From Desulfonispora thiosulfatigenes DSM 11270 (GTDB lineage Bacteria; Bacillota; Peptococcia; Peptococcales; Desulfonisporaceae): a DNA stretch of 64,000 nucleotides. The stretch lies in contig NZ_FWWT01000022.1 in assembly GCF_900176035.1 (NCBI RefSeq), positions 248,001 to 312,000 of the forward strand, read 5' to 3'. The notes beneath the pieces were generated by a model that saw only the letters and a program-made list of their open reading frames with translations, was not told the DNA's origin and searched no databases. Shown here one piece after another: positions 43,541 to 51,220 of the stretch (positions within the stretch are counted from its first letter, which is position 1; the number at the start of each line of letters is the position of its first letter). The position numbers and the translations under genes are program-made.

Positions 43541-43984
43541 ATGATGAATAAGCAACTTACAAAAAAAATTAAGAACAAAAAAGGTTTTACCTTAGTAGAA
43601 TTAATTGTCGTAATTGCGGTCCTAGGTATTATCGCAGCTATAGCCGTACCGAACTACTTGGGGATTCAGAAAGAAGCAAGAATTAAATCGGACTCTTCGA
43701 CCGCAGCTTCAATTGTCAAGGCAGCAAGATTACAGCATTCGGTAGATGAAAAAGTAGTAACTGGTTTAAAAGATGCTACCACTCCTGGTACTAATCCATT
43801 AAAAGTAGAATATTTTGACGGAACTAAAACACCGCAATCAGGTGGAACATTTGAATTATCATATAACTCCGATGGAAAGTACGAAGTTAAATGGACTTCA
43901 GATGCAACCAAAGGTGATGGTAAAACCTATACCTATATCGAAGGAGCAGATAAAGCAACTACCCCTCCTCCTTCAAATGGTTGA
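43541..43984 (+). CDS. pilA: Major type IV pilin PilA (locus 2)
   Basis: Prepilin of 147 residues. Leader MMNKQLTKKIKNKKG is rich in lysine, cleavage at G|F in KKGFTLVELIVVIAVLGIIAAIAVPNYLG with the essential Glu5, then a helical stem and a beta-rich, Thr/Gly/Lys-rich head ending in PPPSNG. ATG 43541 (or 43544) follows AAAGGGGG, the strongest ribosome site in the operon, in keeping with an abundant subunit. The 107-base gap before it contains a second AAAGGGGG without a usable frame. No cysteine pair is seen in the head. Confidence 0.93.
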   Translation: MMNKQLTKKIKNKKGFTLVELIVVIAVLGIIAAIAVPNYLGIQKEARIKSDSSTAASIVKAARLQHSVDEKVVTGLKDATTPGTNPLKVEYFDGTKTPQSGGTFELSYNSDGKYEVKWTSDATKGDGKTYTYIEGADKATTPPPSNG

Positions 43985-44032
43985 TAATTACTACCCTAAA
44001 CCTAATACCTAACCACCCTGAAAGGAGAAGCT

Positions 44033-44785
44033 ATGATTTACTTTGTGTTTTTTATTGGACTATTAATTGGCTCATTTTTAAATGTATGTATTTATCGTCT
44101 TCCACATCATGAATCCATAGCTTTTCCGCCTTCTCATTGCACGCGGTGTGAGACTAATTTACGGCCAGGGGATTTAGTGCCCGTACTTAGTTATTTATTG
44201 GCTAGGGGTAAATGTCGGTATTGTGGAGAAAAGATTTCTCTACAATATCCTGTGATTGAACTACTTAATGCCATACTTTATATTTTATTTTTCCTAAAGT
44301 ATGGCTTTACAATTATTTTCTTAAAATATGCAATTTTAGCAAGTTTGCTGTTAGTTATTGCAGTTATTGATTACCACTTGCAAATTATACCTGATGAATG
44401 TAACCTTTTTGGTCTCATTGTATCAGGTGCTTTTATTATATTTTATAATTTTTCGTATACTTCCCTAATTGATGCAATATTTGGTCTTTTATTAGGTGGA
44501 GGGATATTTTTAGTAATAGCTCTTGTTTCCAAAGGTGGTATGGGGGGCGGAGATATTAAGTTAATGGGAGTTTTAGGACTAGCCTTAGGGGTTAAAGATA
44601 TTCTTTTAATTACATTTTTATCTTTTATTATTGGGGCAGTTTTTTCCCTTTTCTTGCTAGGTTTTAAACTTAAAAAGCGTAAAGATCCAATTGCATTTGG
44701 TCCTTTTATTAGTGTTGCAGCTCTTATTACAATGCTGTATGGCACAAATATTATAAAATGGTATCTACACTTGATTTTAGGGTAA
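44033..44785 (+). CDS. pilD: Prepilin peptidase PilD, full-length (locus 2)
   Basis: Bifunctional leader peptidase and N-methyltransferase, 250 residues. N-terminal zinc-type cysteines CTRC (about residue 36-39) and CRYC (about 61-64), membrane helices, catalytic aspartates in AVIDYHLQIIPDE and the GxGD motif GGMGGGDIKLMG. ATG 44033 follows AAAGGAG. It could process pilins of both loci; the locus-1 peptidase lacks the cysteine domain. Confidence 0.95.
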   Translation: MIYFVFFIGLLIGSFLNVCIYRLPHHESIAFPPSHCTRCETNLRPGDLVPVLSYLLARGKCRYCGEKISLQYPVIELLNAILYILFFLKYGFTIIFLKYAILASLLLVIAVIDYHLQIIPDECNLFGLIVSGAFIIFYNFSYTSLIDAIFGLLLGGGIFLVIALVSKGGMGGGDIKLMGVLGLALGVKDILLITFLSFIIGAVFSLFLLGFKLKKRKDPIAFGPFISVAALITMLYGTNIIKWYLHLILG

Positions 44786-44802
44786 ATAGTGAGGTGAAAA
44801 GT

Positions 44803-45864
44803 TTGTTTGCTAAAAAAACAATTTCCATAGAAATAGGAACAGCTACCACAAAAGTCGTAATTGGAAAATCTAGAAAAAATAATATAAACATAGAACAAGT
44901 TTGGAAAATTCCTACTCCAGTAGATACTTTTGATGATGGCGAAATAGTTAATCTTAATGTAATGATTGAAACCTTAGATAAATTTTTGGATGAAAATAAA
45001 ATTAAGTTAAAAGAAGTAGTTTTTACCCTGCAAAGCACAAAAGCGATAACCAGGGAAATTATTATTCCCTATGTTAAGAAAGAAGAAGACTTAACCCAGA
45101 TGGTTCAGCTAGAAATAGAACAGTATTTACCCATTAGATTAGAAGATTACATAATTGAGTATAGAATATTAGAAGAACTAATTACTGAAGAATCCAAAAA
45201 CTTAGTGATTTTAATTGTAGCCTTACCTAAAAATATAGTAGAAGGGTATTTGAATTTAACAGAGGTTTTAAAATTAAAGCCTATTTCATTAGATATTAAT
45301 GCTACTGCAGTCACTAAATTTTCACCCGAAGAACTTGTCAAAAACAATGAAAATACTGACCTAGATAAAACCGTAGCTCTTTTAGATTGTGGATATGAAT
45401 ATCTTAATCTTACCATCATTGAAAACGGAATTATGCGATTTACCAGATTGTTAAATTATGGCGGAAAAGATATTGATATGAGTTTAGCTAATGTTTTTAA
45501 CCTTTCTTTACAAGAAGCAGAAGAAAGAAAGCTTGAATATGCAGATTTAACAGACACTGTTTTTGTAAATGATTCTCAAAATATGGTCAACGAGAATATA
45601 AAGACAAGTATTGATACCTGGATTCAAGAAATTCAAAAAGTATTTCGCTTTTATTCAAGTCGTAAAGTAGGTAACAAAATAGATGAAATTTATTTATATG
45701 GAGGTAGTTCAAATATTCCAGGTATGCCTGAGTACCTAGATAAAATGATGAATATACCTACATTTAAAATTAATAAAGTACATAATGTTAATTTAGATAA
45801 TTTACCTGGAGAAATAGTTGTAGGGGATTACTTAAATGCCATAGCATCCCTGAAAGGAAGGTAA
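44803..45864 (+). CDS. pilM: PilM actin-like pilus assembly protein (locus 2)
   Basis: 353 residues. Actin-fold ATP-binding motifs are well preserved: IEIGTATTKVVIG (phosphate 1, about 8-20), ALLDCGYEYLNLTII (phosphate 2) and YLYGGSSNIPGM (adenosine). The SHS2-type region REIIIPYVKKEEDLTQMVQLEIEQYLPIRLEDYIIEYR fits PilM. TTG 44803 follows GAGGTG; the frame extends back to 44758 inside pilD but without a ribosome site there. Confidence 0.93.
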   Translation: MFAKKTISIEIGTATTKVVIGKSRKNNINIEQVWKIPTPVDTFDDGEIVNLNVMIETLDKFLDENKIKLKEVVFTLQSTKAITREIIIPYVKKEEDLTQMVQLEIEQYLPIRLEDYIIEYRILEELITEESKNLVILIVALPKNIVEGYLNLTEVLKLKPISLDINATAVTKFSPEELVKNNENTDLDKTVALLDCGYEYLNLTIIENGIMRFTRLLNYGGKDIDMSLANVFNLSLQEAEERKLEYADLTDTVFVNDSQNMVNENIKTSIDTWIQEIQKVFRFYSSRKVGNKIDEIYLYGGSSNIPGMPEYLDKMMNIPTFKINKVHNVNLDNLPGEIVVGDYLNAIASLKGR

Positions 45865-45873
45865 GCATAAAAT

Positions 45874-46461
45874 ATGCGTGATATTAACTTTTTTTCGTAT
45901 TATATAGATAGAAAAGGATCTTCAAAGAAAAAACTATATATTTTAATAAGTACGCTAGCAATATTTATTTTATTTACAGGTATAACAACAACTCAAATTT
46001 TAAAAGCAAATCACCTAGAAAAAAAAATTAATCTTGTTCAAGCTGAATTAAGTAATCCAGAAATGCTAAAAAAGGCCAAAGAAATTGAAAAGAAAAAAGA
46101 AAAAGTAGACCTATTACGAAAGCACTATAATATAGTGAAAAAAATTAATCAACAAATAGTTGAAGTGGACAAATTTCATAGTCATCAGTTAGAAGTAATA
46201 GCAGATTCTTTGCCCCAACAATCATTTATAAAGGATATTTCTGTAGATAACGAGACAATTAAAATTCAAGGCATAGCTACTAATAATATTGCAGTAGCTG
46301 AGTTAGAACATAATTTGAAGAAAACACTCTTATTTGATGATGTTCATGTTGACATTATTAATGATGAAAGTGCAAGTGAAGAAATGACGAGTGCAGGAAA
46401 TAAGCAGTTTAACCTTATATGTACTTTTTTTAAGGATGTGAATAATGGTGAAACTAACTAA
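45874..46461 (+). CDS. pilN: PilN pilus assembly protein (locus 2)
   Basis: 195-residue bitopic protein. N-terminal RDINFFSYYIDRKG is a variant of the INLLP PilM-binding motif; membrane segment near 23-42, coiled coil (KKINLVQAELSNPEMLKKAKEIEKKKEKVDLL), then the PilN fold with IADSLPQQSFIKDISVDNETIKIQGIATNN. Overlaps pilO by 17 bases. Confidence 0.87.
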   Translation: MRDINFFSYYIDRKGSSKKKLYILISTLAIFILFTGITTTQILKANHLEKKINLVQAELSNPEMLKKAKEIEKKKEKVDLLRKHYNIVKKINQQIVEVDKFHSHQLEVIADSLPQQSFIKDISVDNETIKIQGIATNNIAVAELEHNLKKTLLFDDVHVDIINDESASEEMTSAGNKQFNLICTFFKDVNNGETN

Positions 46462-47665
46462 TCGTGAAAAAAATCTCTTAATTTTTTTAGCCGTAATTAT
46501 AATATGTACTGCTTATTACCAATTTATCTTTGTACCTTTATATACTAAAGTAACCGACAAAAGTGAAGAATTAGAATTATTAGAAGAAAAATTAAATATA
46601 TATCAAGAATTAATCGCTTCTAAAAAACTTGTAGATAAAGAATATAAAGTTGCTAATTTAAAAGATCAAAAGGCTAGTGAGAAATTCCTACCTTTTATCA
46701 GACAAGAAAGGTTAATCTTAGATATAGATCAAATGATTAAAGAAACTAATATACAAGTATCAAGCATAGATTTTTCTAAGATAGAAACAAAAAATATCAG
46801 AGAAAAAACAGATTCAAAGCCTGAAGAAAAAAAATCCAACTTACTTAAAGATATGAATGACTCCTATTTTCAGAGAAAAGATATTAAAAACAAAGAGGAA
46901 CCTAAAAACGAGGAAAATAAAGAAGTCGTTCCTGTAGAACAAATTAAACTTTCCCTCAGTTTCACGGGAACATATAATCAAATCCTGGATTTTATTAAGA
47001 AACTTGAGGGTTTTGATAAAAAGATTCTCCTAGAAAGCCTAAAAATAGGTCAATCGGATGTTTTTACAGAAAATCTTTCTGCTAATATTGCGATAAATTT
47101 TTACGCAATACCTAAATTACAAATTGAAGAAGAATATTACAAATGGGAAATAAATAATACATATGGAAAAGATAATCCTTTTAAAGCAATAGCAGGATAT
47201 TCTAAACCACAAGCAGAGGTAACAAATGGTACAATTAAAGCCCTTGCCAGCGATTTTATTATAAATGTTAATCCAATAACCTCTGATTTGCCTTCAGTAG
47301 TCATGAGTAAATCAAAAGATGCAAGCATGCAAACTTATGTTTTTGCTGATAATCCTGATTATGAAAATGTAACTTTTCAAGTTTTTCAAAAAGACAATAA
47401 GTATTTTTATAAATATAAAACACGCTTAGACAGTTATCCCAAAGACTTTGATTCTAGTCAAGTAGAATTTAAGCCAGTAAATGGCGAAGTAGTTCTACGT
47501 ATCTATACGCAAAACAGGGTAAATGAAAAAGATAATAACGGTATTAATTTATCCCTTAGCAATAAGTCTGATTTAAATTTAAGAGTAATAGTTAATGGGG
47601 ATGATACACAAAAGCCAAGAATCAAGATCCAGCACAAAGAAGGAAATGTTAGCTTAGAAAAATAG
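46445..47665 (+). CDS. pilO: PilO-like protein with a large C-terminal extension (locus 2)
   Basis: 406 residues, about twice a usual PilO. One membrane segment (about 10-28), coiled coil 35-75, a PilO-type region (KFLPFIRQERLILDIDQMIKETNIQVSSIDF), a charged Lys/Glu insert (about 120-160), then LSLSFTGTYNQILDFIKKLEGFDKKILLESLKI, the PilO ferredoxin-like core. The last 170 residues (from about 232) form a separate, unrecognised beta-rich domain. Exposed outside the membrane, it might contact the cell wall or minor pilins (inference). Confidence 0.83.
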   Translation: MVKLTNREKNLLIFLAVIIICTAYYQFIFVPLYTKVTDKSEELELLEEKLNIYQELIASKKLVDKEYKVANLKDQKASEKFLPFIRQERLILDIDQMIKETNIQVSSIDFSKIETKNIREKTDSKPEEKKSNLLKDMNDSYFQRKDIKNKEEPKNEENKEVVPVEQIKLSLSFTGTYNQILDFIKKLEGFDKKILLESLKIGQSDVFTENLSANIAINFYAIPKLQIEEEYYKWEINNTYGKDNPFKAIAGYSKPQAEVTNGTIKALASDFIINVNPITSDLPSVVMSKSKDASMQTYVFADNPDYENVTFQVFQKDNKYFYKYKTRLDSYPKDFDSSQVEFKPVNGEVVLRIYTQNRVNEKDNNGINLSLSNKSDLNLRVIVNGDDTQKPRIKIQHKEGNVSLEK

Positions 47666-47680
47666 GCTGGAGGAATTGAT

Positions 47681-48340
47681 ATGTTTAAAGACATCAAAAA
47701 TTCACAAGGTATAACCTTAATCGAAATTATTTTAAGCTTAGCAATTTTAGGAATAATTATTTATCCTATTTCAACTTTATTCATAACTAGCATTAATAGT
47801 AATATCGCTGCCAGAGATTATTTGACTGCTACTCAATTAGCTCAAAAATATATGGAAAAGGTAGTAGCTGATCCTACTTATTATATGAATATGACAGAAA
47901 AAAAGACGACAGAAATAGAAGGAGATCTACAGGTTATAGTCTATGAGCCGACGGAAGTTAGTAAGGGATATGATTTCCATGATTCTGGTATTAGTGCAAC
48001 TAAAACAATTAATGCATCTAATATAAGCGATGGATACAAGATTGTGTTTGATAATTCTAATATAGAAAGTACTAAAATAATTTGTGATGCTAATACAATA
48101 AAAACAATAAGTATAGCTAATGATTCGGATCAATTAGCAAAAATTTACATGATTTACCCTAAAGGCAATACAAATAGAGTTTTTATTAATATACTAAAAG
48201 GTAAAGTAGCTATATTTGAAAATCTAGAAGAGTTAGATTCAATAAATGAGAATAAAAATACTGTCTATAAACTTAAAGTTCAAGTGAAAAAAGATGATAC
48301 GATGTTAACAGAACTTGTAAGACTAAAAACTATAGATTAG
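47681..48340 (+). CDS. Minor prepilin, PilV/GspI-like (locus 2)
   Basis: 219-residue prepilin with processing site QGITLIEIILSLAILGIIIYPIS (Gly then Ile), a stem with NIAARDYLTATQLAQKYMEKVV similar to PilV/GspI, and a beta-rich head. The head (about 60-219) is larger than in locus 1 and not recognised further. ATG 47681 follows GGAGG. First of three minor-pilin-like genes preceding the vWA gene. Confidence 0.82.
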   Translation: MFKDIKNSQGITLIEIILSLAILGIIIYPISTLFITSINSNIAARDYLTATQLAQKYMEKVVADPTYYMNMTEKKTTEIEGDLQVIVYEPTEVSKGYDFHDSGISATKTINASNISDGYKIVFDNSNIESTKIICDANTIKTISIANDSDQLAKIYMIYPKGNTNRVFINILKGKVAIFENLEELDSINENKNTVYKLKVQVKKDDTMLTELVRLKTID

Positions 48341-48350
48341 GGGGCCCTGG

Positions 48351-50666
48351 ATGCTTAAAAAAATATTTAAATCAAATACAGGCTCTACCCTTGTCCTTGT
48401 TTTATTTTTCTTATCTATTTTAAGTATGTTAGGTATTACCATTTTATCAGTGAGTACAGTAAATTTAAAAATGAAAGTCGTTGATAAAAATGCTAAAAAC
48501 TCCTTATATCTAGCAGAGTCAGGACTGCAAGAAGCATATGCTGAAATAGGAAAAGTTATCGAAAAAGGAATTGACGTTGGAAATGAAAAAGTAGATGAAA
48601 AATTAAACGAATTCATCGAAGAAGAAAAGAAAAAAGAGGAAGAAAGTAGAGAAAAAGCTGCTTTAGATCCAGAAAATAAAATCGAGATATATGAAAGTCC
48701 TTACCTTACCGACGAAGGTTTTATTGACCAAGAAAGATTAGAAAAAGATAAAAAAAATACAATGATAAATTGGTTTAGGGAGGGGTACACAACATCTGTA
48801 AACGAAAAATTAGAAGGAACTATTTTAAATGGAAAAAATTACAATATAGTTGATAAGGATATTGATTCTTCTAATGCACAAGTAAGTATTATTGAGCCTA
48901 TTAGTCTCTATCAAATAATTAACCAAGAATCAGAGGATTCAGAAAAGGAACCTGATGCAGAAGAATCAAAAGATAAAATAGAAAATGAGATAGTTGATGA
49001 AAAAATCAAGGAATATCGTAACTATCAAATCACCTTATTATCCGAATTTACACATAAAGAAATAGAAAAGGATGTTAGAGCAACTTTTATCCTTAAAGTT
49101 CCTGATTACCGCGCGGCTTATTTTTCGGATTATACAGTAGTACAATTAGATGAAAATATTTTATGGAAAAAATCTCTTACCACCGAAAAAAATATTTTTG
49201 TAGAAGATGATAATGTAACAATTAAGGGTGATATTTATGCTTATGGCACAGCAGAAAATGGAAGTACAAAAGGTGGCATTATAGTTGGTAATGAGGGTAA
49301 GGGAGTAAATTTAAGTGTTTATAATGGTCAAGTAGCCACCAATGAATATCTCCTTACTAATGATAGTAATTCTTCGATTACCCTAAATAATGGAGATCTC
49401 TACTGTAAGATTTTAGAGATTCCCGAGAAAACAAAAAATTGTGCAGTTACAATAGACAAAGGAACGGTTAATACACTTGACGATATTGAATTAAATGGGG
49501 AAAATGCTAAGATCGTAATAAATGGTAGTTATTTTGGTTTTACTGAAGGAAGTAACAGTAGCCACCATGAAGAAAGTAGTAGTATTGTAATTAACAGCCC
49601 TGACCTTGGCAGTGGCACTTCTTTAAAAATTACTGGCGAAGAGATACCTGGTTATGATACTGAGACCAGTCAATTAGTTGGAAATGATTATTATTCTGAA
49701 AAATATAATGATAAAAATAATAAAATTTTTGGTTATGGAATTATCATTGGAGGCACAGGATATATTAGTGAATTAAAGGATGAGCTGGATCAAAAATATG
49801 ATTATCAAACAGGTGAAAGTGTATGTATTAAAGGAAATTATGTTGCTTATACGCAGTATTTAAAAGACCTGACTCGAAAAGGAAAATTCCATCCTGATAA
49901 TATTATAATTAATTATTTTCCGCCCTTGTTTTTAGCGAATAAATATTTCTTATCTGGTGGCACTGAAGAATTATATACTGTTGTTGATAAGAGTGAATAT
50001 TTTCAGCATTATAAAAACGATTATTATGGCTTAAATCTTAATTTAGGCAGTGAAAATGGTTTACAACTTGAAAACGTTAGACACTCTACTGGAGTATATA
50101 TTAGTAAAAATAATATTTTTTCAAGTAAATATAACAATGATATAGCATCAATATTTACAGAAAAGAACGAAGACTATCAATATTATGTAAACAAAATGAG
50201 TGATCCTCAGGTCGTAACTTTATCTAACGAGGGAAGAGTTTTTAACGGATTAGGTACGAGGACAATGATAACAGATCAATTTGCCTTTACAAATAATATT
50301 ATAATTAATGAAGCTAATGAATTGATTAGGATAAATAATAGCCCTGATATATCTATTACAATTAATGAAGATATTAAAAAAGGGATAATTATTACTAAAG
50401 GTGATGTTTATATTAAGGGAAAAGTCAATTTTCGTGGAACTATTGTAGCTGAAGGAAATATATATTTTCAAGATAAAGGAGCAAAAAAAATTACTCATGA
50501 TGAAAATTATCTTCGTCAAACAATAAGCAAAAATGAAACCTTACGAGACCAGTTTAAAAATAATGGCAAAACTCAAAGTTTTGTAACTGACTCAAAACTA
50601 GGCGTAGATGAAACAGGTTCTTATCTAAAGTTTAGTAAGTTAATTGATATAGCATGGAAAAGATAG
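48351..50666 (+). CDS. Giant PilX-like minor pilin with beta-helix-like body (locus 2)
   Basis: 771 residues. N-terminus NTGSTLVLVLFFLSILSMLGITILSVS followed by NSLYLAESGLQEAYAEI is a PilX N-terminal domain. Then a Glu/Lys-rich coiled coil (about 75-110), and from about 280 a long series of short strands with Asn/Gly turns (VTIKGDIYAYG, GGIIVGNEG, ITLNNGDLYCK, KIVINGSYFGF) recurring near the end (GIIITKGDVYIKGKVNFRGTIVAEGNIYFQ), suggestive of a right-handed beta-helix. Typical PilX is under 200 residues. Probably a tip or surface-exposed subunit; the function is inferred. Confidence 0.8.
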   Translation: MLKKIFKSNTGSTLVLVLFFLSILSMLGITILSVSTVNLKMKVVDKNAKNSLYLAESGLQEAYAEIGKVIEKGIDVGNEKVDEKLNEFIEEEKKKEEESREKAALDPENKIEIYESPYLTDEGFIDQERLEKDKKNTMINWFREGYTTSVNEKLEGTILNGKNYNIVDKDIDSSNAQVSIIEPISLYQIINQESEDSEKEPDAEESKDKIENEIVDEKIKEYRNYQITLLSEFTHKEIEKDVRATFILKVPDYRAAYFSDYTVVQLDENILWKKSLTTEKNIFVEDDNVTIKGDIYAYGTAENGSTKGGIIVGNEGKGVNLSVYNGQVATNEYLLTNDSNSSITLNNGDLYCKILEIPEKTKNCAVTIDKGTVNTLDDIELNGENAKIVINGSYFGFTEGSNSSHHEESSSIVINSPDLGSGTSLKITGEEIPGYDTETSQLVGNDYYSEKYNDKNNKIFGYGIIIGGTGYISELKDELDQKYDYQTGESVCIKGNYVAYTQYLKDLTRKGKFHPDNIIINYFPPLFLANKYFLSGGTEELYTVVDKSEYFQHYKNDYYGLNLNLGSENGLQLENVRHSTGVYISKNNIFSSKYNNDIASIFTEKNEDYQYYVNKMSDPQVVTLSNEGRVFNGLGTRTMITDQFAFTNNIIINEANELIRINNSPDISITINEDIKKGIIITKGDVYIKGKVNFRGTIVAEGNIYFQDKGAKKITHDENYLRQTISKNETLRDQFKNNGKTQSFVTDSKLGVDETGSYLKFSKLIDIAWKR

Positions 50667-50686
50667 CTTTAAGGAGTGCTTAATAT

Positions 50687-51205
50687 ATGATAAATACTCA
50701 TAAAATTAAAGGTTTTACCCTTTTAGAACTGATACTTACTTTAGCACTTACTGGAACGGTGACACTTGCTATCTTTTCGTTTTTTCTTTCTAGTTACCAA
50801 ACATTTAGTATGTCAAATGATCAAATCGAAGTTCAGAACCAAGCCCAAATTGCAATAAGTAAATTTATTGAACCCATTATGTGGGCAACAGAAATAGCCG
50901 ATATAAATTCAGAAAATAGCAATTTAGAATTTATAGAATTAGAAAAACTAACCTTAAAAACGGGTGATGAATATAACCAATTTGTTTTTGATAAAGCTCA
51001 AAAAAAGTTAATGTATGCAGTGAATCAAAATCAAAACCACCTTTCTCCCACGGTTTATGCGACTAATATTATTTCAGTACAGTACAAAGAACTAAAAGAT
51101 AAACATAATAATATTATAGGACTAGGTATTAAGGTAGTTAGTGAAGTAAAGGAATCAAAAGTAGAGATTGAAAATGAAATTTATTTTAGAAATAAAATTA
51201 AATAA
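50687..51205 (+). CDS. Minor prepilin, PilW/GspJ-like (locus 2)
   Basis: 172-residue prepilin: leader MINTHKIKG, then FTLLELILTLALTGTVTLAIFSFFLSSYQTF. NDQIEVQNQAQIAISKFIEPIMWATEI matches the PilW/GspJ post-helix pattern. The head ends in IENEIYFRNKIK. Between the giant PilX-like protein and the vWA protein, so the three may form a tip complex. Confidence 0.83.
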   Translation: MINTHKIKGFTLLELILTLALTGTVTLAIFSFFLSSYQTFSMSNDQIEVQNQAQIAISKFIEPIMWATEIADINSENSNLEFIELEKLTLKTGDEYNQFVFDKAQKKLMYAVNQNQNHLSPTVYATNIISVQYKELKDKHNNIIGLGIKVVSEVKESKVEIENEIYFRNKIK

Positions 51206-51220
51206 AAGGGGAGGAAAAAA

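Noticed and set aside
44443-44898. 151-codon frame on the minus strand
   Set aside because: It is antisense to prepilin peptidase and pilM, both strongly supported; no ribosome site or family pattern. The same applies to other minus-strand frames, such as 13193-13561 and 21898-22260.
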